A DNA stretch of 64,000 bases from Bordetella genomosp. 1 (GCF_002261335.1 NZ_NEVL01000003.1:1-64000); one strand, 5' to 3'; counted from the first letter of the stretch, positions 43,912 through 53,976 are shown. Notes: generated by a model from the letters alone, not told the origin. Translations and numbers: made by a program.

Positions 43912-46275
43912 ATGTCTTTTCGCCGGATGATTGATTCCAGGAGCGATATGCAAGAAAAAGGCTTTTTCAAAAAGGCCAAACTGCCGAGCTTGCTTGCCGC
44001 TCTGCTCTTGCCGGCGCTTGCCCATGCCTTCGACCCCTTCGTCGTGCGCGACATTCGCGTTGAGGGCATCCAACGGACCGACGCCGGCACGGTGTTCGGT
44101 TATCTGCCGGTGAAGGTCGGCGAGAAGTTCACCGAACAGGACGCCACCGAAGCGGTGCGCCGCCTGTACGGCACGGGCTTCTTCAGCGACGTGCAGATCC
44201 AGACCGACAACAACGTCGTCGTCGTCGTGGTCGCCGAGCGTCCCACCATCGCCTCGATCAACTTCAACGGCATGCGTGAGTTCGACTCGAAGAACATCAT
44301 CAAGTCGCTGGCGCAGGTGGGTTTCGGCGAAGGCCGCATCTTCGATCAGTCGATGCTCGAGCGCGCCGAATACGAGCTCAAGGAACAATACCTCGGCAAG
44401 GGCAAGTACGGCGTCGAAGTCACGGCCACCGTCACGCCGCTGCCGCGCAACCGCGTCGGCGTGAGCTTCGACGTGTTCGAGGGCGACGTCGCCAAGATCC
44501 GCGAGATCCGCGTGGTCGGCAACAAGGCCTTCTCCGAGAGCGACCTGCTGGATCAGTTCGACCTGACCACGCCGGGCTGGCTCACGTGGTACACCAACAC
44601 CGACAAGTACTCGCGCGAAAAGCTCGAGGGCGACATCGAGCGCCTGCGCTCGTTCTACCTCGACCAGGGCTACCTCGAATTCACCGTCGAGCCGCCGCAG
44701 GTCACGATCTCGCCCGACCGCAAGGACATCTACATCACCGTCACGGTGCATGAAGGCGAGCCCTACAAGGTGCGCAGCGTCAAGCTGGCCGGCAACCTGC
44801 TGGGCCTGGACACCGAGATCAACAAGCTGATCGAAGTGAAGGCAGGCGAGACCTTCTCGGCCGCGCAGGCCAACAACTCGGCCAAGGCGATCACCGACTA
44901 CCTCGGCGAACTCGGCTACGCCTTCGCCAACGTCAACCCGAATCCGCAGCTCGATCGCGCCAAGCACGAGGCCGACGTCACGTTCTACGTCGACCCGAGC
45001 CGCCGCGTGTACGTGCGCCGCATCCAGGTGGGTGGCAACACCCGCACCCGCGACGAAGTCGTGCGCCGCGAAATGCGCCAGCAGGAAGCCGCCTGGTACG
45101 ACGCCGGCGACATCAAGGTCTCGCGCGATCGCGTCGACCGCCTGGGCTACTTCAACGAAGTCAACGTCAAGACCGATCCGGTGCCGGGCTCGCCCGACCA
45201 GGTCGACGTCAACGTCGACGTGAAGGAAAAGCCCACCGGCATGATCAACCTCGGCGTGGGCTATGGCTCGTCCGAAAAGGCGATCCTGTCGGCCGGTATC
45301 TCCGAAGACAACGTGTTCGGCAGCGGCACCAACCTGTCCTTGCAGGTCAACACCAGCAAGACCAACCGCGCCGTCGTGCTCTCGCACACCGATCCGTACT
45401 TCACTAAGGACGGCATCAGCCGCACCAGCTCGGCCTACTACCGCGTCACCGAGCCCTGGAACAACAACGACGGCGATTACCGCGTCAAGGCCATGGGCCT
45501 GGGCATGAACTTCGGCGTCCCGATCTCGGAATACGACCGGATCTTCCTGGGCGGCACGTTCGAACGCAACCAGATCGACCTGTACAACAACTCGCCGCTG
45601 GCCTATCGCAACTTCGTCGACCAGTACGGCGACTCGACCAACGCGTTCATCTTCAACGCGGGCTGGTCCAAGGACACCCGCGACAGCGCGCTGGCGCCGA
45701 ACAAGGGTTCCTACACCCGCCTGAAGGGTGACTTCTCCACGATGGACCTGAAGTACTACCTGCTGACCGCTCAGCAGCAGTACTACGTGCCGCTGGGCCG
45801 CAGCTACACGCTGGCCCTGAACGGCATGGTCGACTACGGCCGCAGCTACGGCGGCCTCGACTACCCGGTCATCAAGAACGTCTATGGCGGCGGTATCGGC
45901 ACCGTGCGCGGCTACGAAGGCGCCTCGCTCGGCCCGCGTGACTCGCTCACCGGCGACTACCTCGGCGGTTCGCGCCGGATCATCGCCAACGCGCAGCTCT
46001 ACCTGCCGTTCCCGGGCGCCTCGAAAGACCGCACGCTGCGCTGGTTCGTGTTCGCCGACGCCGGCCAGGTTTCGGCAGGCAGTGGCATGCAGTGCACGGC
46101 CGGCAAGAACAACAGCGAAGTCGAGGATCCTTGCGGCTGGCGCTACTCGGCCGGTATCGGCCTGTCGTGGCAGTCGCCGCTGGGCCCGCTGCAACTGTCG
46201 TATGCCCGTCCGCTCAACTCCAAGCCGGGCGACGACACGCAGAGCTTCCAGTTCCAGATCGGCACCGGTTTCTGA
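43912..46275 (+). CDS. bamA: Outer membrane protein assembly factor BamA (787 aa)
   Basis: Central component of the beta-barrel assembly machine. A signal peptide ends at AHA-FDPF (about residue 39 from this start). Five POTRA domains follow (for example FVVRDIRVEGIQRTDAGTVF, then YLDQGYLEFTV) and a 16-strand barrel whose loop 6 motif is VRGYEG. The last residue is Phe, the barrel signature. An in-frame ATG 12 codons downstream (MQEKGFF) would give a more usual signal peptide and may be the true start. Confidence 0.97.
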   Translation: MSFRRMIDSRSDMQEKGFFKKAKLPSLLAALLLPALAHAFDPFVVRDIRVEGIQRTDAGTVFGYLPVKVGEKFTEQDATEAVRRLYGTGFFSDVQIQTDNNVVVVVVAERPTIASINFNGMREFDSKNIIKSLAQVGFGEGRIFDQSMLERAEYELKEQYLGKGKYGVEVTATVTPLPRNRVGVSFDVFEGDVAKIREIRVVGNKAFSESDLLDQFDLTTPGWLTWYTNTDKYSREKLEGDIERLRSFYLDQGYLEFTVEPPQVTISPDRKDIYITVTVHEGEPYKVRSVKLAGNLLGLDTEINKLIEVKAGETFSAAQANNSAKAITDYLGELGYAFANVNPNPQLDRAKHEADVTFYVDPSRRVYVRRIQVGGNTRTRDEVVRREMRQQEAAWYDAGDIKVSRDRVDRLGYFNEVNVKTDPVPGSPDQVDVNVDVKEKPTGMINLGVGYGSSEKAILSAGISEDNVFGSGTNLSLQVNTSKTNRAVVLSHTDPYFTKDGISRTSSAYYRVTEPWNNNDGDYRVKAMGLGMNFGVPISEYDRIFLGGTFERNQIDLYNNSPLAYRNFVDQYGDSTNAFIFNAGWSKDTRDSALAPNKGSYTRLKGDFSTMDLKYYLLTAQQQYYVPLGRSYTLALNGMVDYGRSYGGLDYPVIKNVYGGGIGTVRGYEGASLGPRDSLTGDYLGGSRRIIANAQLYLPFPGASKDRTLRWFVFADAGQVSAGSGMQCTAGKNNSEVEDPCGWRYSAGIGLSWQSPLGPLQLSYARPLNSKPGDDTQSFQFQIGTGF

Positions 46276-46425
46276 TCCGGCACCTCGGCTGAGAACCGCG
46301 CCAGGCGGTCCTCAGCTGAGAACGGTTACGCCTGAAAACATGGGGATTCCGGCCGCTGGCTGGCTCACTCGTGGATTAGTGGCACAATATTGTTTTGCTT
46401 TACCTCATTCGAAGGTGAGATTTTC

Positions 46426-47004
46426 ATGATGTCTGATTTCGCACTCAACAATTCGGGTTCCATGCGCGTCGCCGTTGCCGGCTCGCGTGCCGGTCGCAAG
46501 CTCGGTACCTCGCTGGCGCTGATGGGTGCGCTGGTGCTCGGTCAAGCAGCTGTCGTTTCGACCGCGCAGGCGCAAGGCACGAAGATCGGCTTCGTGAACA
46601 CGGAGCGGATCCTGCGTGACTCGGGTCCGGCCAAGGCCGCCCAAAGCAAGATCGAATCGGAATTCAAGCGCCGCAGCGACGAGCTCGACAGCCTGACCAG
46701 CAAGCTGCGCAGCCAGGCCGAGAAGTTCGACAAGGACGCCCCCGTGCTGTCCGAGTCGGATCGCGTCAAGCGCCAGCGCGAACTGTCGAACCTCGACATG
46801 GACCTGCAGCGCAAGCGCCGCGAGTTCCAGGAAGACTTCAACCGTCGCCGCAACGAAGAGTTCTCGGGCATCGTCACCAAAGCGAACGACGCCATCAAGC
46901 GCATCGCCGAGCAAGAGAACTACGACCTGATCGTCCAGGACGCCGTCACGGTCAACCCGCGCATCGACATCACCGACAAGGTGATCCAGGCCCTGGGTCG
47001 CTGA
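46426..47004 (+). CDS. skp: Periplasmic chaperone Skp/OmpH (192 aa)
   Basis: Carries unfolded outer-membrane proteins across the periplasm. A signal peptide ends near STAQA-QGTK (about residue 48). KIGFVNTERILRDSGPAK starts the mature body, and long charged helices (KSKIESEFKRR region to RRREFQEDFNRRRNEEF) form the tentacles. The doubled ATG at 46426 and 46429 sits after GAAGGTGAG; the first is chosen. The signal peptide is preceded by about 20 extra residues, longer than usual. The 150-bp gap to bamA holds an imperfect hairpin and possibly its own promoter. Confidence 0.94.
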   Translation: MMSDFALNNSGSMRVAVAGSRAGRKLGTSLALMGALVLGQAAVVSTAQAQGTKIGFVNTERILRDSGPAKAAQSKIESEFKRRSDELDSLTSKLRSQAEKFDKDAPVLSESDRVKRQRELSNLDMDLQRKRREFQEDFNRRRNEEFSGIVTKANDAIKRIAEQENYDLIVQDAVTVNPRIDITDKVIQALGR

Positions 47005-47010
47005 TCGCTT

Positions 47011-48102
47011 ATGCCGGTTCTGCTGGACACCGCCCGGGCGCCAAGGCTCGACGCCTTGCTCGCCGGGGCCAACATTCAGGGCCTGGACTGGCAGCTCGAC
47101 GGGATCCAGGGCGCTGAAGCGCCGCAGATCCTGGGCCTGGGCACGCTCTCGAACGCGGGTCCGCAGGAAATCAGTTTCCTGTCGAACCCGCGTTATCAAA
47201 GCCAACTGGCCACCACGCGTGCCGGCGCGGTGATCGTTACCCCCGAAGTGGCCGAGGCCCTGCGCGAGCAGGGCGCGGCCGCTTTCGTGCGCGTCGTCTG
47301 CAAACACCCGTATCTGCTGTATGCGCGCCTTGCGCAATGGTTCGACGCCGCCCGGCGTCCGGCCGCCGTGCCGGGCGTGCATCCCAGCGCCGTGGTGGCG
47401 CCCGACGCGCTGATCGAATCCGGCGCGAGCATCGCTGCCCAGTGCGTGATCGAGTCCGGTGCCCGCATCGGCCGCGGCGCGCGCATCGGCGCAGGCTGCG
47501 TCATCGGCGCGGGTGCCCAGGTGGGTGCGGATACCGTGCTGCATCCGCGCGTCACGCTCTACGAGGGCGTGCGCGTCGGTGAGCGCTGCATCCTGCACAG
47601 CGGTGCCGTGCTGGGCGCCGACGGCTTCGGCTTCGCGCCCGATCCCACGCTGGGCAAGGGCGCCTGGGGCAAGATTCCGCAGCTCGGCTCGGTCAGCGTG
47701 GGCAACGACGTCGAGATCGGCGCCAACACCACCATCGACCGCGGCGCGCTCGACGACACCGTCATTGCCGACGGCGTCAAGCTCGACAACCAGATCATGG
47801 TGGCGCACAACGTGCGCATCGGCGCCCACACGGCGATTGCCGCCTGCGTCGGCGTGGCGGGCTCCACCAGCATCGGCGAACGCTGCACCATCGGCGGCGC
47901 CGCGATGCTGTCGGGCCACCTCACGCTGGGCGACGACGTGCACATTTCCGGTGGCACGGCGGTGACCTCGAACATCACCAAGCCGGGCCGCTACACCGGC
48001 GTGTATCCGTACGCCGAGCATGGCGAATGGCAGCGCAATGCCGCCGTGATACAACAGCTGTCGAAACTGCGTCGCCGCGTGCGCACGCTGGAACAGGAAT
48101 AG
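47011..48102 (+). CDS. lpxD: UDP-3-O-acyl-glucosamine N-acyltransferase LpxD (363 aa)
   Basis: Third step of lipid A synthesis. The N-terminal uridine-binding domain has [13 protein letters not shown], and the left-handed beta helix shows many hexapeptide repeats (for example [20 protein letters not shown]). The catalytic His is in [16 protein letters not shown]. The C-terminal helical tail is present. It starts six bases after skp. Confidence 0.97.
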   Translation: MPVLLDTARAPRLDALLAGANIQGLDWQLDGIQGAEAPQILGLGTLSNAGPQEISFLSNPRYQSQLATTRAGAVIVTPEVAEALREQGAAAFVRVVCKHPYLLYARLAQWFDAARRPAAVPGVHPSAVVAPDALIESGASIAAQCVIESGARIGRGARIGAGCVIGAGAQVGADTVLHPRVTLYEGVRVGERCILHSGAVLGADGFGFAPDPTLGKGAWGKIPQLGSVSVGNDVEIGANTTIDRGALDDTVIADGVKLDNQIMVAHNVRIGAHTAIAACVGVAGSTSIGERCTIGGAAMLSGHLTLGDDVHISGGTAVTSNITKPGRYTGVYPYAEHGEWQRNAAVIQQLSKLRRRVRTLEQE

Positions 48103-48108
48103 GGCGCA

Positions 48109-48166
48109 GCCGCCGGGCAGCGCGCAGGCGGACCCCTCCGGTCCGCGGTGGCGCGCGCCCGGCGGC
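48109..48166 (+). other. Long GC-rich hairpin between lpxD and fabZ
   Basis: Outer arms GCCGCCGGGC / GCCCGGCGGC (10 bp), then GCGCGC / GCGCGC after a bulged A, then GCGGACC / GGTCCGC with a 5-base loop. It begins seven bases after the lpxD stop and has no T-run. It is probably an mRNA processing or attenuation element. Confidence 0.6.
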
Positions 48167-48205
48167 CGTGCTGACAACATTACTCATATCGCAGGAAAGA
48201 ACGAC

Positions 48206-48661
48206 ATGGAACTCGACATCAAGGGGATAATGGAACGTCTGCCGCATCGCTACCCGATGCTGCTGATCGATCGCGTGCTGGAGATGGTGCCCGGCAAGTC
48301 CATCGTGGCGCTGAAAAACGTGTCGATCAACGAGCCTTTCTTCGAGGGCCACTTCCCGCATCATCCCGTGATGCCGGGCGTGCTCATCATCGAAGCGATG
48401 GCGCAGGCCTCGGCCCTGTTCTCGTTCACCGACGAGAATGGCGGTCTCAAGAGCGAGGCGGGCAAGACGGCGTATTATCTGGTGGGTGTCGATGGCGCGC
48501 GCTTCCGCCGCCCCGTGGTGCCCGGCGACCAGCTGCGCATCGAGGTCGAAGCCGAGCGCCTGTCGCGCGCGATCTGCAAGTATCAGGGTCGTGCCCTGGT
48601 CGACGGCCAGCTCGTGGCCGAAGCCAAGCTGATGTGCGCGATCCGTAGCCTGGAAGAGTAA
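48206..48661 (+). CDS. fabZ: 3-Hydroxyacyl-ACP dehydratase FabZ (151 aa)
   Basis: Hot-dog fold dehydratase of fatty acid synthesis. The catalytic His and Glu are in [23 protein letters not shown] (landmarks [11 protein letters not shown] and EAMAQ). Start [24 protein letters not shown] matches the family. It lies inside the lpx cluster, where it competes with LpxC/LpxA for hydroxyacyl-ACP. Confidence 0.98.
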   Translation: MELDIKGIMERLPHRYPMLLIDRVLEMVPGKSIVALKNVSINEPFFEGHFPHHPVMPGVLIIEAMAQASALFSFTDENGGLKSEAGKTAYYLVGVDGARFRRPVVPGDQLRIEVEAERLSRAICKYQGRALVDGQLVAEAKLMCAIRSLEE

Positions 48662-49456
48662 ATGTCCGGAAACATCCATCCCACCGCGGTGATCGATCCC
48701 GCCGCGCAAATCGACAGCACGGCCGTCATCGGTGCCTACTCGGTGGTGGGCCCCGGTGTCACGATCGGTGCCGGCACCCAGATCGGCCCGCACTGCGTGG
48801 TCGACGGCGTGACCACCATCGGCCGCGACAATCATTTCTACCGCTTCTGCTCGATCGGCGGCATGCCGCAGGACAAGAAGTATGCGGGCGAGCCGACGCG
48901 TCTGGTGATCGGCGATCGCAACACCGTGCGCGAGTTCACGACGTTCAACACCGGCACGGTGCAGGACGGCGGCGTGACCACGGTGGGCAACGACAACTGG
49001 ATCATGGCCTACGTGCACATCGCGCACGACTGCCATATCGGCAACAACACGATCCTCGCCAATTCGGTGCAGCTCGGTGGCCACGTGCACGTCGGCGACT
49101 GGGCCATCGTGGGCGGCCTGACGGGCGTGCACCAGTTCTCCAAGATCGGCGCACACAGCATGACGGGCGGCAACAGCTCGCTCATGCAGGACACGCCGCC
49201 GTTCGTGCTGGGCGCCGGCAATCCCTGCCGCCCGGTGGGCATCAACGTCGAGGGCCTGAAGCGGCGCGGTTTCACGCCGGCCCAGGTGTCGGCGCTGCGT
49301 GACGCCTACAAGCTGATCTATCGCCGCGGCCTGTCGCTCGACGAGGCGCGCGCCGAGCTGCGTGCCCGCCAGCAATCCGAGCCCGAGGTCGCCGAGCAGC
49401 TGCAGACGCTGCTCGACTTCCTCGACGGGTCCAACCGCGGCATCATCAGGCCATGA
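48662..49456 (+). CDS. lpxA: UDP-N-acetylglucosamine acyltransferase LpxA (264 aa)
   Basis: First step of lipid A synthesis. Hexapeptide beta-helix repeats run from HPTAVIDPAAQIDSTAVIG onward. The catalytic His is in AYVHIAHDCHIGNN. GGMPQDKKYAGEPT is a further LpxA mark, and the C-terminal helices are complete. It begins directly after the fabZ stop and overlaps lpxB by four bases. Confidence 0.98.
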   Translation: MSGNIHPTAVIDPAAQIDSTAVIGAYSVVGPGVTIGAGTQIGPHCVVDGVTTIGRDNHFYRFCSIGGMPQDKKYAGEPTRLVIGDRNTVREFTTFNTGTVQDGGVTTVGNDNWIMAYVHIAHDCHIGNNTILANSVQLGGHVHVGDWAIVGGLTGVHQFSKIGAHSMTGGNSSLMQDTPPFVLGAGNPCRPVGINVEGLKRRGFTPAQVSALRDAYKLIYRRGLSLDEARAELRARQQSEPEVAEQLQTLLDFLDGSNRGIIRP

Positions 49457-50643
49457 GTCTGCGTATCGGCATGGTGGCCGGCGAGCCTTCGGGCGACCTG
49501 CTGGCCGGTCGGATCATCGGGGGCCTGCATGCGCATGCCCCCGATGTGCATTGCGAAGGCATCGGCGGCCCGCAGATGCTCGCGCGCGGCTTCGACGCCT
49601 GGCATCCGATGCACGCGCTCACGGTGTTCGGCTACGTCGATGCGCTCAAGCGCATCCCCAGCCTGCTGTCGATCTACGGCGACGTGAAGAAGCGCTGGCT
49701 GGCCGAGCCGCCGCAGGTGTTCGTGGGCATCGACGCGCCCGACTTCAACCTGCGCCTGGAGCAGCAGCTGCGCCAGGCCGGCACGCCCACCGTGCATTTC
49801 GTCGGACCCTCGATCTGGGCCTGGCGCTATGAGCGCATCCACAAGATCCGCGCGTCGGTGTCGCACATGCTGGTGCTCTTCCCGTTCGAGGAAGAGATCT
49901 ACCGGAAAGAAAACATCCCGGTCACGTACGTCGGCCATCCGCTGGCGGGCGCGATCCCGATGCAGCCCGACCGCGAGGCCGCGCGCCGCCGTCTCGGGCT
50001 CGACCAGGACGCCGCGATCCTCGCGATCCTGCCGGGCAGCCGCTCGTCGGAGATCCGCCTGCTCGCGCCGCGCTTTCTCGAGGCCGCGCGCCTGCTGCAG
50101 GCGCGCGATCCGGCGCTGCAGTGCGTGGTGCCCATGGTCAACGCGCAGCGCCGCGCCGAGTTCGAGCAGATCCTGGCGCAGCACCCGGTGCGCAATCTGC
50201 GCGTGGTCACGGCGGAAGACCTCCAGGAAGACGCCGGCGGCAAGCCGGTGGCCTGGAGCGTGATGGAGGCCAGCACCGCGGTGCTGGTGGCCAGCGGCAC
50301 CGCCACGCTCGAGACCGCGCTGTACAAGCGGCCGATGGTCATCTCCTACGTGCTGTCGCCCTGGATGCGCCGCATCATGTCCTGGAAGTCGGGCCAGCAG
50401 CGGCCCTATCTCCCGTGGGTGGGGCTGCCCAACGTGTTGCTGCGCGACTTCGCCGTGCCCGAGGTGCTGCAGGACGACGCCACGCCGCAGGCGCTGGCCG
50501 ACGCGACCTGGATGGCCCTGACCGACGAGGCCAACCGCAACCGGGTCGAGGCGCGTTTCACCGCCATGCACCAGGAGCTGCTGCGCGACACGCCTGCGCT
50601 GGCGGCACAGGCCATTCTGGAGGTGGCGCATGGCGGGCGTTGA
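49453..50643 (+). CDS. lpxB: Lipid A disaccharide synthase LpxB (396 aa)
   Basis: Joins UDP-diacylglucosamine and lipid X. GT-B glycosyltransferase with [14 protein letters not shown] at the N-terminus, then [30 protein letters not shown], and the C-terminal [12 protein letters not shown] and [10 protein letters not shown]. Starts within the lpxA stop (ATGA) and overlaps rnhB by 14 bases. Confidence 0.98.
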   Translation: MSLRIGMVAGEPSGDLLAGRIIGGLHAHAPDVHCEGIGGPQMLARGFDAWHPMHALTVFGYVDALKRIPSLLSIYGDVKKRWLAEPPQVFVGIDAPDFNLRLEQQLRQAGTPTVHFVGPSIWAWRYERIHKIRASVSHMLVLFPFEEEIYRKENIPVTYVGHPLAGAIPMQPDREAARRRLGLDQDAAILAILPGSRSSEIRLLAPRFLEAARLLQARDPALQCVVPMVNAQRRAEFEQILAQHPVRNLRVVTAEDLQEDAGGKPVAWSVMEASTAVLVASGTATLETALYKRPMVISYVLSPWMRRIMSWKSGQQRPYLPWVGLPNVLLRDFAVPEVLQDDATPQALADATWMALTDEANRNRVEARFTAMHQELLRDTPALAAQAILEVAHGGR

Positions 50644-51277
50644 GGTCGTGGTGCAGGCCGACATGTTCGGCGCGCCGGTATTCGCGCCGCAGGCCGTGGC
50701 CGGCGTGGACGAGGCCGGGCGCGGCCCGCTCGCCGGCGCCGTCTACGCGGCCGCCGTGATCCTCGATCCGGCGCGCACCATCGACGGCCTGGCCGATTCC
50801 AAGATCCTGAAGTCGGAGCGGCGCGAGGCGCTCGCGCTGCAGATCCAGGCCGAGGCGTTCGCCTGGTGCATCGCCAGCGCCAGCGTCGACGAGATCGACA
50901 GCATGAACATCCTGCGCGCCACCATGCTCGCCATGGAGCGCGCGGTGCAGGGCCTGGCGCACGCGCCCGAGCTCGCCATGATCGACGGCAATCAGTCGCC
51001 GCGGCTGCGCTGCGCGGTGCAGACCGTGGTCAAGGGCGATGCGCTGGTGCCCGCCATCTCGGCCGCCTCGATCCTGGCCAAGACGGCGCGCGACGCGGAC
51101 CTGCTGCGCCTGCACACGCTGTATCCGCAGTATGCGTTCGACCAGCACAAGGGCTACGGCACCGCGCTGCATCTGGAGCGCCTGCGCGATCACGGTCCGT
51201 GCCCCGAGCATCGCCGCAGCTTCGCGCCGATCAAGGCCTATTTCGTGCCGGCCGCGCTGGTCGGCGCCGTGGCATGA
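50630..51277 (+). CDS. rnhB: Ribonuclease HII (215 aa)
   Basis: Removes ribonucleotides from DNA. The active-site motif is [16 protein letters not shown], with [11 protein letters not shown] next. The later catalytic acids lie in [11 protein letters not shown] and [13 protein letters not shown]. The ATG at 50630 lies 14 bases inside lpxB after AGGTGG. The C-terminus overlaps the methyltransferase start (ATGA). Confidence 0.97.
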   Translation: MAGVEVVVQADMFGAPVFAPQAVAGVDEAGRGPLAGAVYAAAVILDPARTIDGLADSKILKSERREALALQIQAEAFAWCIASASVDEIDSMNILRATMLAMERAVQGLAHAPELAMIDGNQSPRLRCAVQTVVKGDALVPAISAASILAKTARDADLLRLHTLYPQYAFDQHKGYGTALHLERLRDHGPCPEHRRSFAPIKAYFVPAALVGAVA

Positions 51278-52056
51278 AACACATCAGTTCGCGCGACAAC
51301 CCGGCCGTCAAGGCATTGATCAAGCTGGCGCAGGGCGCCGGCCGACGCGGCGCGCCCGCGCTGCTCGACGGCGTGCACCTGTGCGAGGCGTGGCTGGCCC
51401 ACGGCGGCGTGCCGGTGCAGGCCGTGTTCGACGTGGCGCGGCTGGACCAGCCCGCCATCGCCGCGCTGGCGCGCGCCGTGCCGCCCGAGCGCTGTCTCGC
51501 CCTCGACACCCGTCTGCTGCACGCCGTGGCCACGGTCGAGGCGGAGCAGGGCGTGCTGTTCGTGGTCGAGCCGCCGGCGCCGGCGCTGCCCGCGCGCATC
51601 GACGGCGATTGCGTGCTGTTCGACCGCATCCAGGACCCGGGCAACGTGGGCACCTTGCTGCGCACCTGCGCGGCCGCCGGCATCCGCCAGGTGTTCCTCG
51701 CCACCGGCTGCGCCGCGGCCTGGTCGCCCAAGGTGCTGCGCAGCGGCCAGGGCGCGCATTTCGCCCTGCAGATCCACGAACACCTCGACCTGCTCGACCT
51801 GACGGGGCGGCTGGCCGCGCCGCTGGTCGCCACCGCGCTGGAAGGCGGCGCCAGCCTGTACGGCGCGGCATTGCCGCCGGCTTGTGCCTGGGTGTTCGGC
51901 CACGAAGGGCAGGGCGTCGATCCGGCGCTGCTGGCGCGCGCCGCGCGCAAGGTCTACATCCCGCACGACGCCGACGCGGTCGAGTCGCTCAACGTGGGCG
52001 CGGCCGCGGCGATCTGCCTGTTCGAACAGCGCCGCCAGCGCCTGCTGGCCGGCTGA
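51274..52056 (+). CDS. SpoU/TrmH family RNA 2'-O-methyltransferase (260 aa)
   Basis: The N-terminal substrate-binding domain ([18 protein letters not shown]) is followed by the knotted SPOUT domain. Motifs: [21 protein letters not shown] (motif 1, with Asn and Arg), [11 protein letters not shown] (motif 2) and [23 protein letters not shown] (motif 3). It modifies rRNA or tRNA; the target nucleotide cannot be read from sequence. It is the last gene of the long operon and overlaps rnhB by four bases. Confidence 0.95.
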   Translation: MKHISSRDNPAVKALIKLAQGAGRRGAPALLDGVHLCEAWLAHGGVPVQAVFDVARLDQPAIAALARAVPPERCLALDTRLLHAVATVEAEQGVLFVVEPPAPALPARIDGDCVLFDRIQDPGNVGTLLRTCAAAGIRQVFLATGCAAAWSPKVLRSGQGAHFALQIHEHLDLLDLTGRLAAPLVATALEGGASLYGAALPPACAWVFGHEGQGVDPALLARAARKVYIPHDADAVESLNVGAAAAICLFEQRRQRLLAG

Positions 52057-52107
52057 GGGTGCGGCGCCGCGGCGCCGGCCGGAGCGGGACGCGCGGCGAG
52101 CGCGAAA

Positions 52108-52141
52108 AACATTCGTAACATTCGCGCGGGACGAATATACT
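52108..52141 (+). promoter_or_regulatory. Repeat-rich promoter region of the lipoprotein pair
   Basis: AACATTCG occurs twice (52108-52115 and 52117-52124), nine bases apart. ATTCGT (52111-52116) and ACGAAT (52131-52136) form an inverted repeat ending at a likely -10 box, TATACT (52136-52141). RBS GGAG lies before the gene. The repeats resemble a binding site for a regulator that overlaps the promoter. Confidence 0.5.
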
Positions 52142-52169
52142 TTCGGCCTTCCGTCCCCCTGGAGCTAGC

Positions 52170-52580
52170 ATGTTCTCGCGTTCTCTCCGCAAGCACGGCG
52201 CGCGCATCGCGCTGATGGCGGCGGCCGGCATGGTGCTGAGCGGCTGCCTGTCCGTCAGTACGCAGCAGGTCGCGCTCGCGCCCGTCACCGACGTCGACAG
52301 CGCCAATGAGCTGAGCCTGGCCCGCAACGTGATCTTCACGCTGTCCAACGGCACCAACCAGACCCTGCCGGCCGGCTCGTGCTGGCGCCGCGCCGGCGCG
52401 ATCGCGCAGGGCGACGTCTATCGTCCGCTCGACCGCAATTTCGTGATCCAGGGCCGCCGCCAGGCGGAGGCCTGGATCGTGGCCGCTGGCGGCAAGCTGG
52501 CGGGCTTCTACCTGCCCGGCGAGCGTTCCTATACGCCGCTGTCCCATCCCGTGACCCTGCCCGTGGAGATGCGTCAATGA
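52170..52580 (+). CDS. Putative lipoprotein of unknown function (136 aa)
   Basis: A basic start (MFSRSLRKHGAR), hydrophobic segment and lipobox LSGC (Cys near residue 26) predict a lipoprotein. The mature residues show no family I know. Ser/Thr/Val-rich sequence and a WIVAAGGKLAGFYLPGE stretch suggest a small beta domain. One further Cys sits in GSCWRR. It is translationally coupled (ATGA) to a second lipoprotein gene, so the two probably act together at the envelope. Confidence 0.8.
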   Translation: MFSRSLRKHGARIALMAAAGMVLSGCLSVSTQQVALAPVTDVDSANELSLARNVIFTLSNGTNQTLPAGSCWRRAGAIAQGDVYRPLDRNFVIQGRRQAEAWIVAAGGKLAGFYLPGERSYTPLSHPVTLPVEMRQ

Positions 52581-53047
52581 GCGCGTGGTTCAAACAGATC
52601 GGCCGGATCGTGGCCGCGGCCGCCGTGCTGGGGGCGCTGGCCGCCTGCGCCGGCCCGCGCTATTCGGTGGTGCAGAACACGCTGCCGCCGCTCGCGGCGG
52701 GCGAGGGCCGCATCTTCTTCTACCAGCCGCAACCCTCCAACATCTCGGGTCCGCAGCAGAAGCTGCGCGTCAACAACGAGGTGGTGGGTCGCAACAAGCC
52801 GGCCGCGTTCTTCTACGTCGACCGGCCGGCGGGCAGCTATGTGGTCACCAACCTCTACTGGACGGGCGACGGCGTGAGCTTCGCGCTGGACGAGGGCCAG
52901 TCGCGCTACGTGCGGATCACGGCCGAGAACCTCGGCAGCACCGGCACCGTGGGCAAGCTCACGATGCAGCTGGCCGAGCCCGAGCAGGCCCAGGCCGAGA
53001 TGCAGCCGCTGCGCCTGTGGGGCGCCGCCACGCCGGGCCGCCCCTGA
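52577..53047 (+). CDS. DUF2846-like lipoprotein (156 aa)
   Basis: Signal peptide with lipobox LAAC (Cys near residue 24), then GEGRIFFYQPQ, VNNEVVGRNKPAAFFYVDRPAGSY and LDEGQSRYVRI, the pattern of DUF2846 lipoproteins as I recall it. That family's function is unknown; members are small envelope beta-domain proteins. The start ATG overlaps the preceding stop by four bases. A strong terminator follows. Confidence 0.85.
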   Translation: MSAWFKQIGRIVAAAAVLGALAACAGPRYSVVQNTLPPLAAGEGRIFFYQPQPSNISGPQQKLRVNNEVVGRNKPAAFFYVDRPAGSYVVTNLYWTGDGVSFALDEGQSRYVRITAENLGSTGTVGKLTMQLAEPEQAQAEMQPLRLWGAATPGRP

Positions 53048-53102
53048 GCCGGGCGCCCCTCAGCCGGGCGCTCCGCCCCGACCGGGCGTGCCGCGCTTGA
53101 CG

Positions 53103-53131
53103 AAAAAACCGGGCCCGGGGCCCGGTTTTTT
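53103..53131. terminator. Bidirectional terminator between the lipoprotein pair and ppsR
   Basis: Six A, CCGGGCC / GGCCCGG with a 3-base loop, then six T. It lies between convergent transcription units. Confidence 0.9.
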
Positions 53132-53151
53132 CATGCCCGGCGCAGACCCGC

Positions 53152-53976
53152 TCAGCGGCCCAGGCCCACTTCCTGCAGCACCGTGGTGGCGATCTCTTCG
53201 ATCGACTTGGTGGTGGTGGAGAGCCAGGAGATGCCTTCGCGCCGCATCATGCGCTCGGCCTCGGCCACCTCGTAGCGGCACTGCTCGAGCTGGGCGTAGG
53301 CGCTGTTGGGGCGGCGTTCGTTGCGCACCTCGGCCAGGCGCTCGGGCTGGATCGACAGCCCGAACAGCTTGGCCCGGTGGGGCGCGATGGTCTTGGGCAG
53401 CGTGCCGCGCTCGAAGTCGTCGGGCGTGAGGGGGAAGTTGGCGGCCTTGATCGCGTACTGCATGGCCAGGTAGAGGCTGGTCGGCGTCTTGCCGCAGCGC
53501 GACACCCCGACCAGGATCACGTCGGCCTGGTCGAGCTGGTTCACGAACTGGCCGTCGTCGTGGGCCAGGCTGAAGTTGATGGCGTCGATCCGGTTGCGGT
53601 ATTTCTCGGAGTTGGCCGCCATGTGCGAACGCCCGATCGAATGGCTCGATTTCAGGCCCAGCGCCTGTTCGATGTGGCTCACGAAGGTGCCGAACAGGTC
53701 GAGGAACACGCCGTTGGCCTGGCGCACCCGGTTCAGGATCTCGGGATTGACCAGGGTGCTGAACACGATCGGCGGCACCCCGGTCTCGAGCGCGTTGCGA
53801 TCGATGCGGGCGGCGATCTCGTTCGCCTTCTCCAGGGTGTCGATGTAAGGGAGCCGGATCGGCTTGAATTGCACCTGATCGAACTGCGAAAGCACGGAGT
53901 GGCTGAAGGTCTCAGCCGTGATGCCGGTGCTGTCCGAAACGATGTAAACGGTGCGTTCGATAGGAGTCTGCGTCAT
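53152..53976 (-). CDS. ppsR: PEP synthase regulatory protein PpsR (274 aa)
   Basis: Bifunctional serine/threonine kinase and pyrophosphorylase (DUF299) that switches PEP synthase off and on by phosphorylating a Thr next to the catalytic His. The start ERTVYIVSDSTGITAETFSHSVLSQF and the P-loop GVSRCGKTPTS are diagnostic. It is divergent from ppsA, its target, across a 170-bp gap. Confidence 0.97.
   Translation of the reverse strand: MTQTPIERTVYIVSDSTGITAETFSHSVLSQFDQVQFKPIRLPYIDTLEKANEIAARIDRNALETGVPPIVFSTLVNPEILNRVRQANGVFLDLFGTFVSHIEQALGLKSSHSIGRSHMAANSEKYRNRIDAINFSLAHDDGQFVNQLDQADVILVGVSRCGKTPTSLYLAMQYAIKAANFPLTPDDFERGTLPKTIAPHRAKLFGLSIQPERLAEVRNERRPNSAYAQLEQCRYEVAEAERMMRREGISWLSTTTKSIEEIATTVLQEVGLGR

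Noticed and set aside
46379-46403. TGGCAC...TTGC as a sigma-54 promoter before skp
   Set aside because: The distance between the GG and GC elements is 14 bases rather than the required 10.
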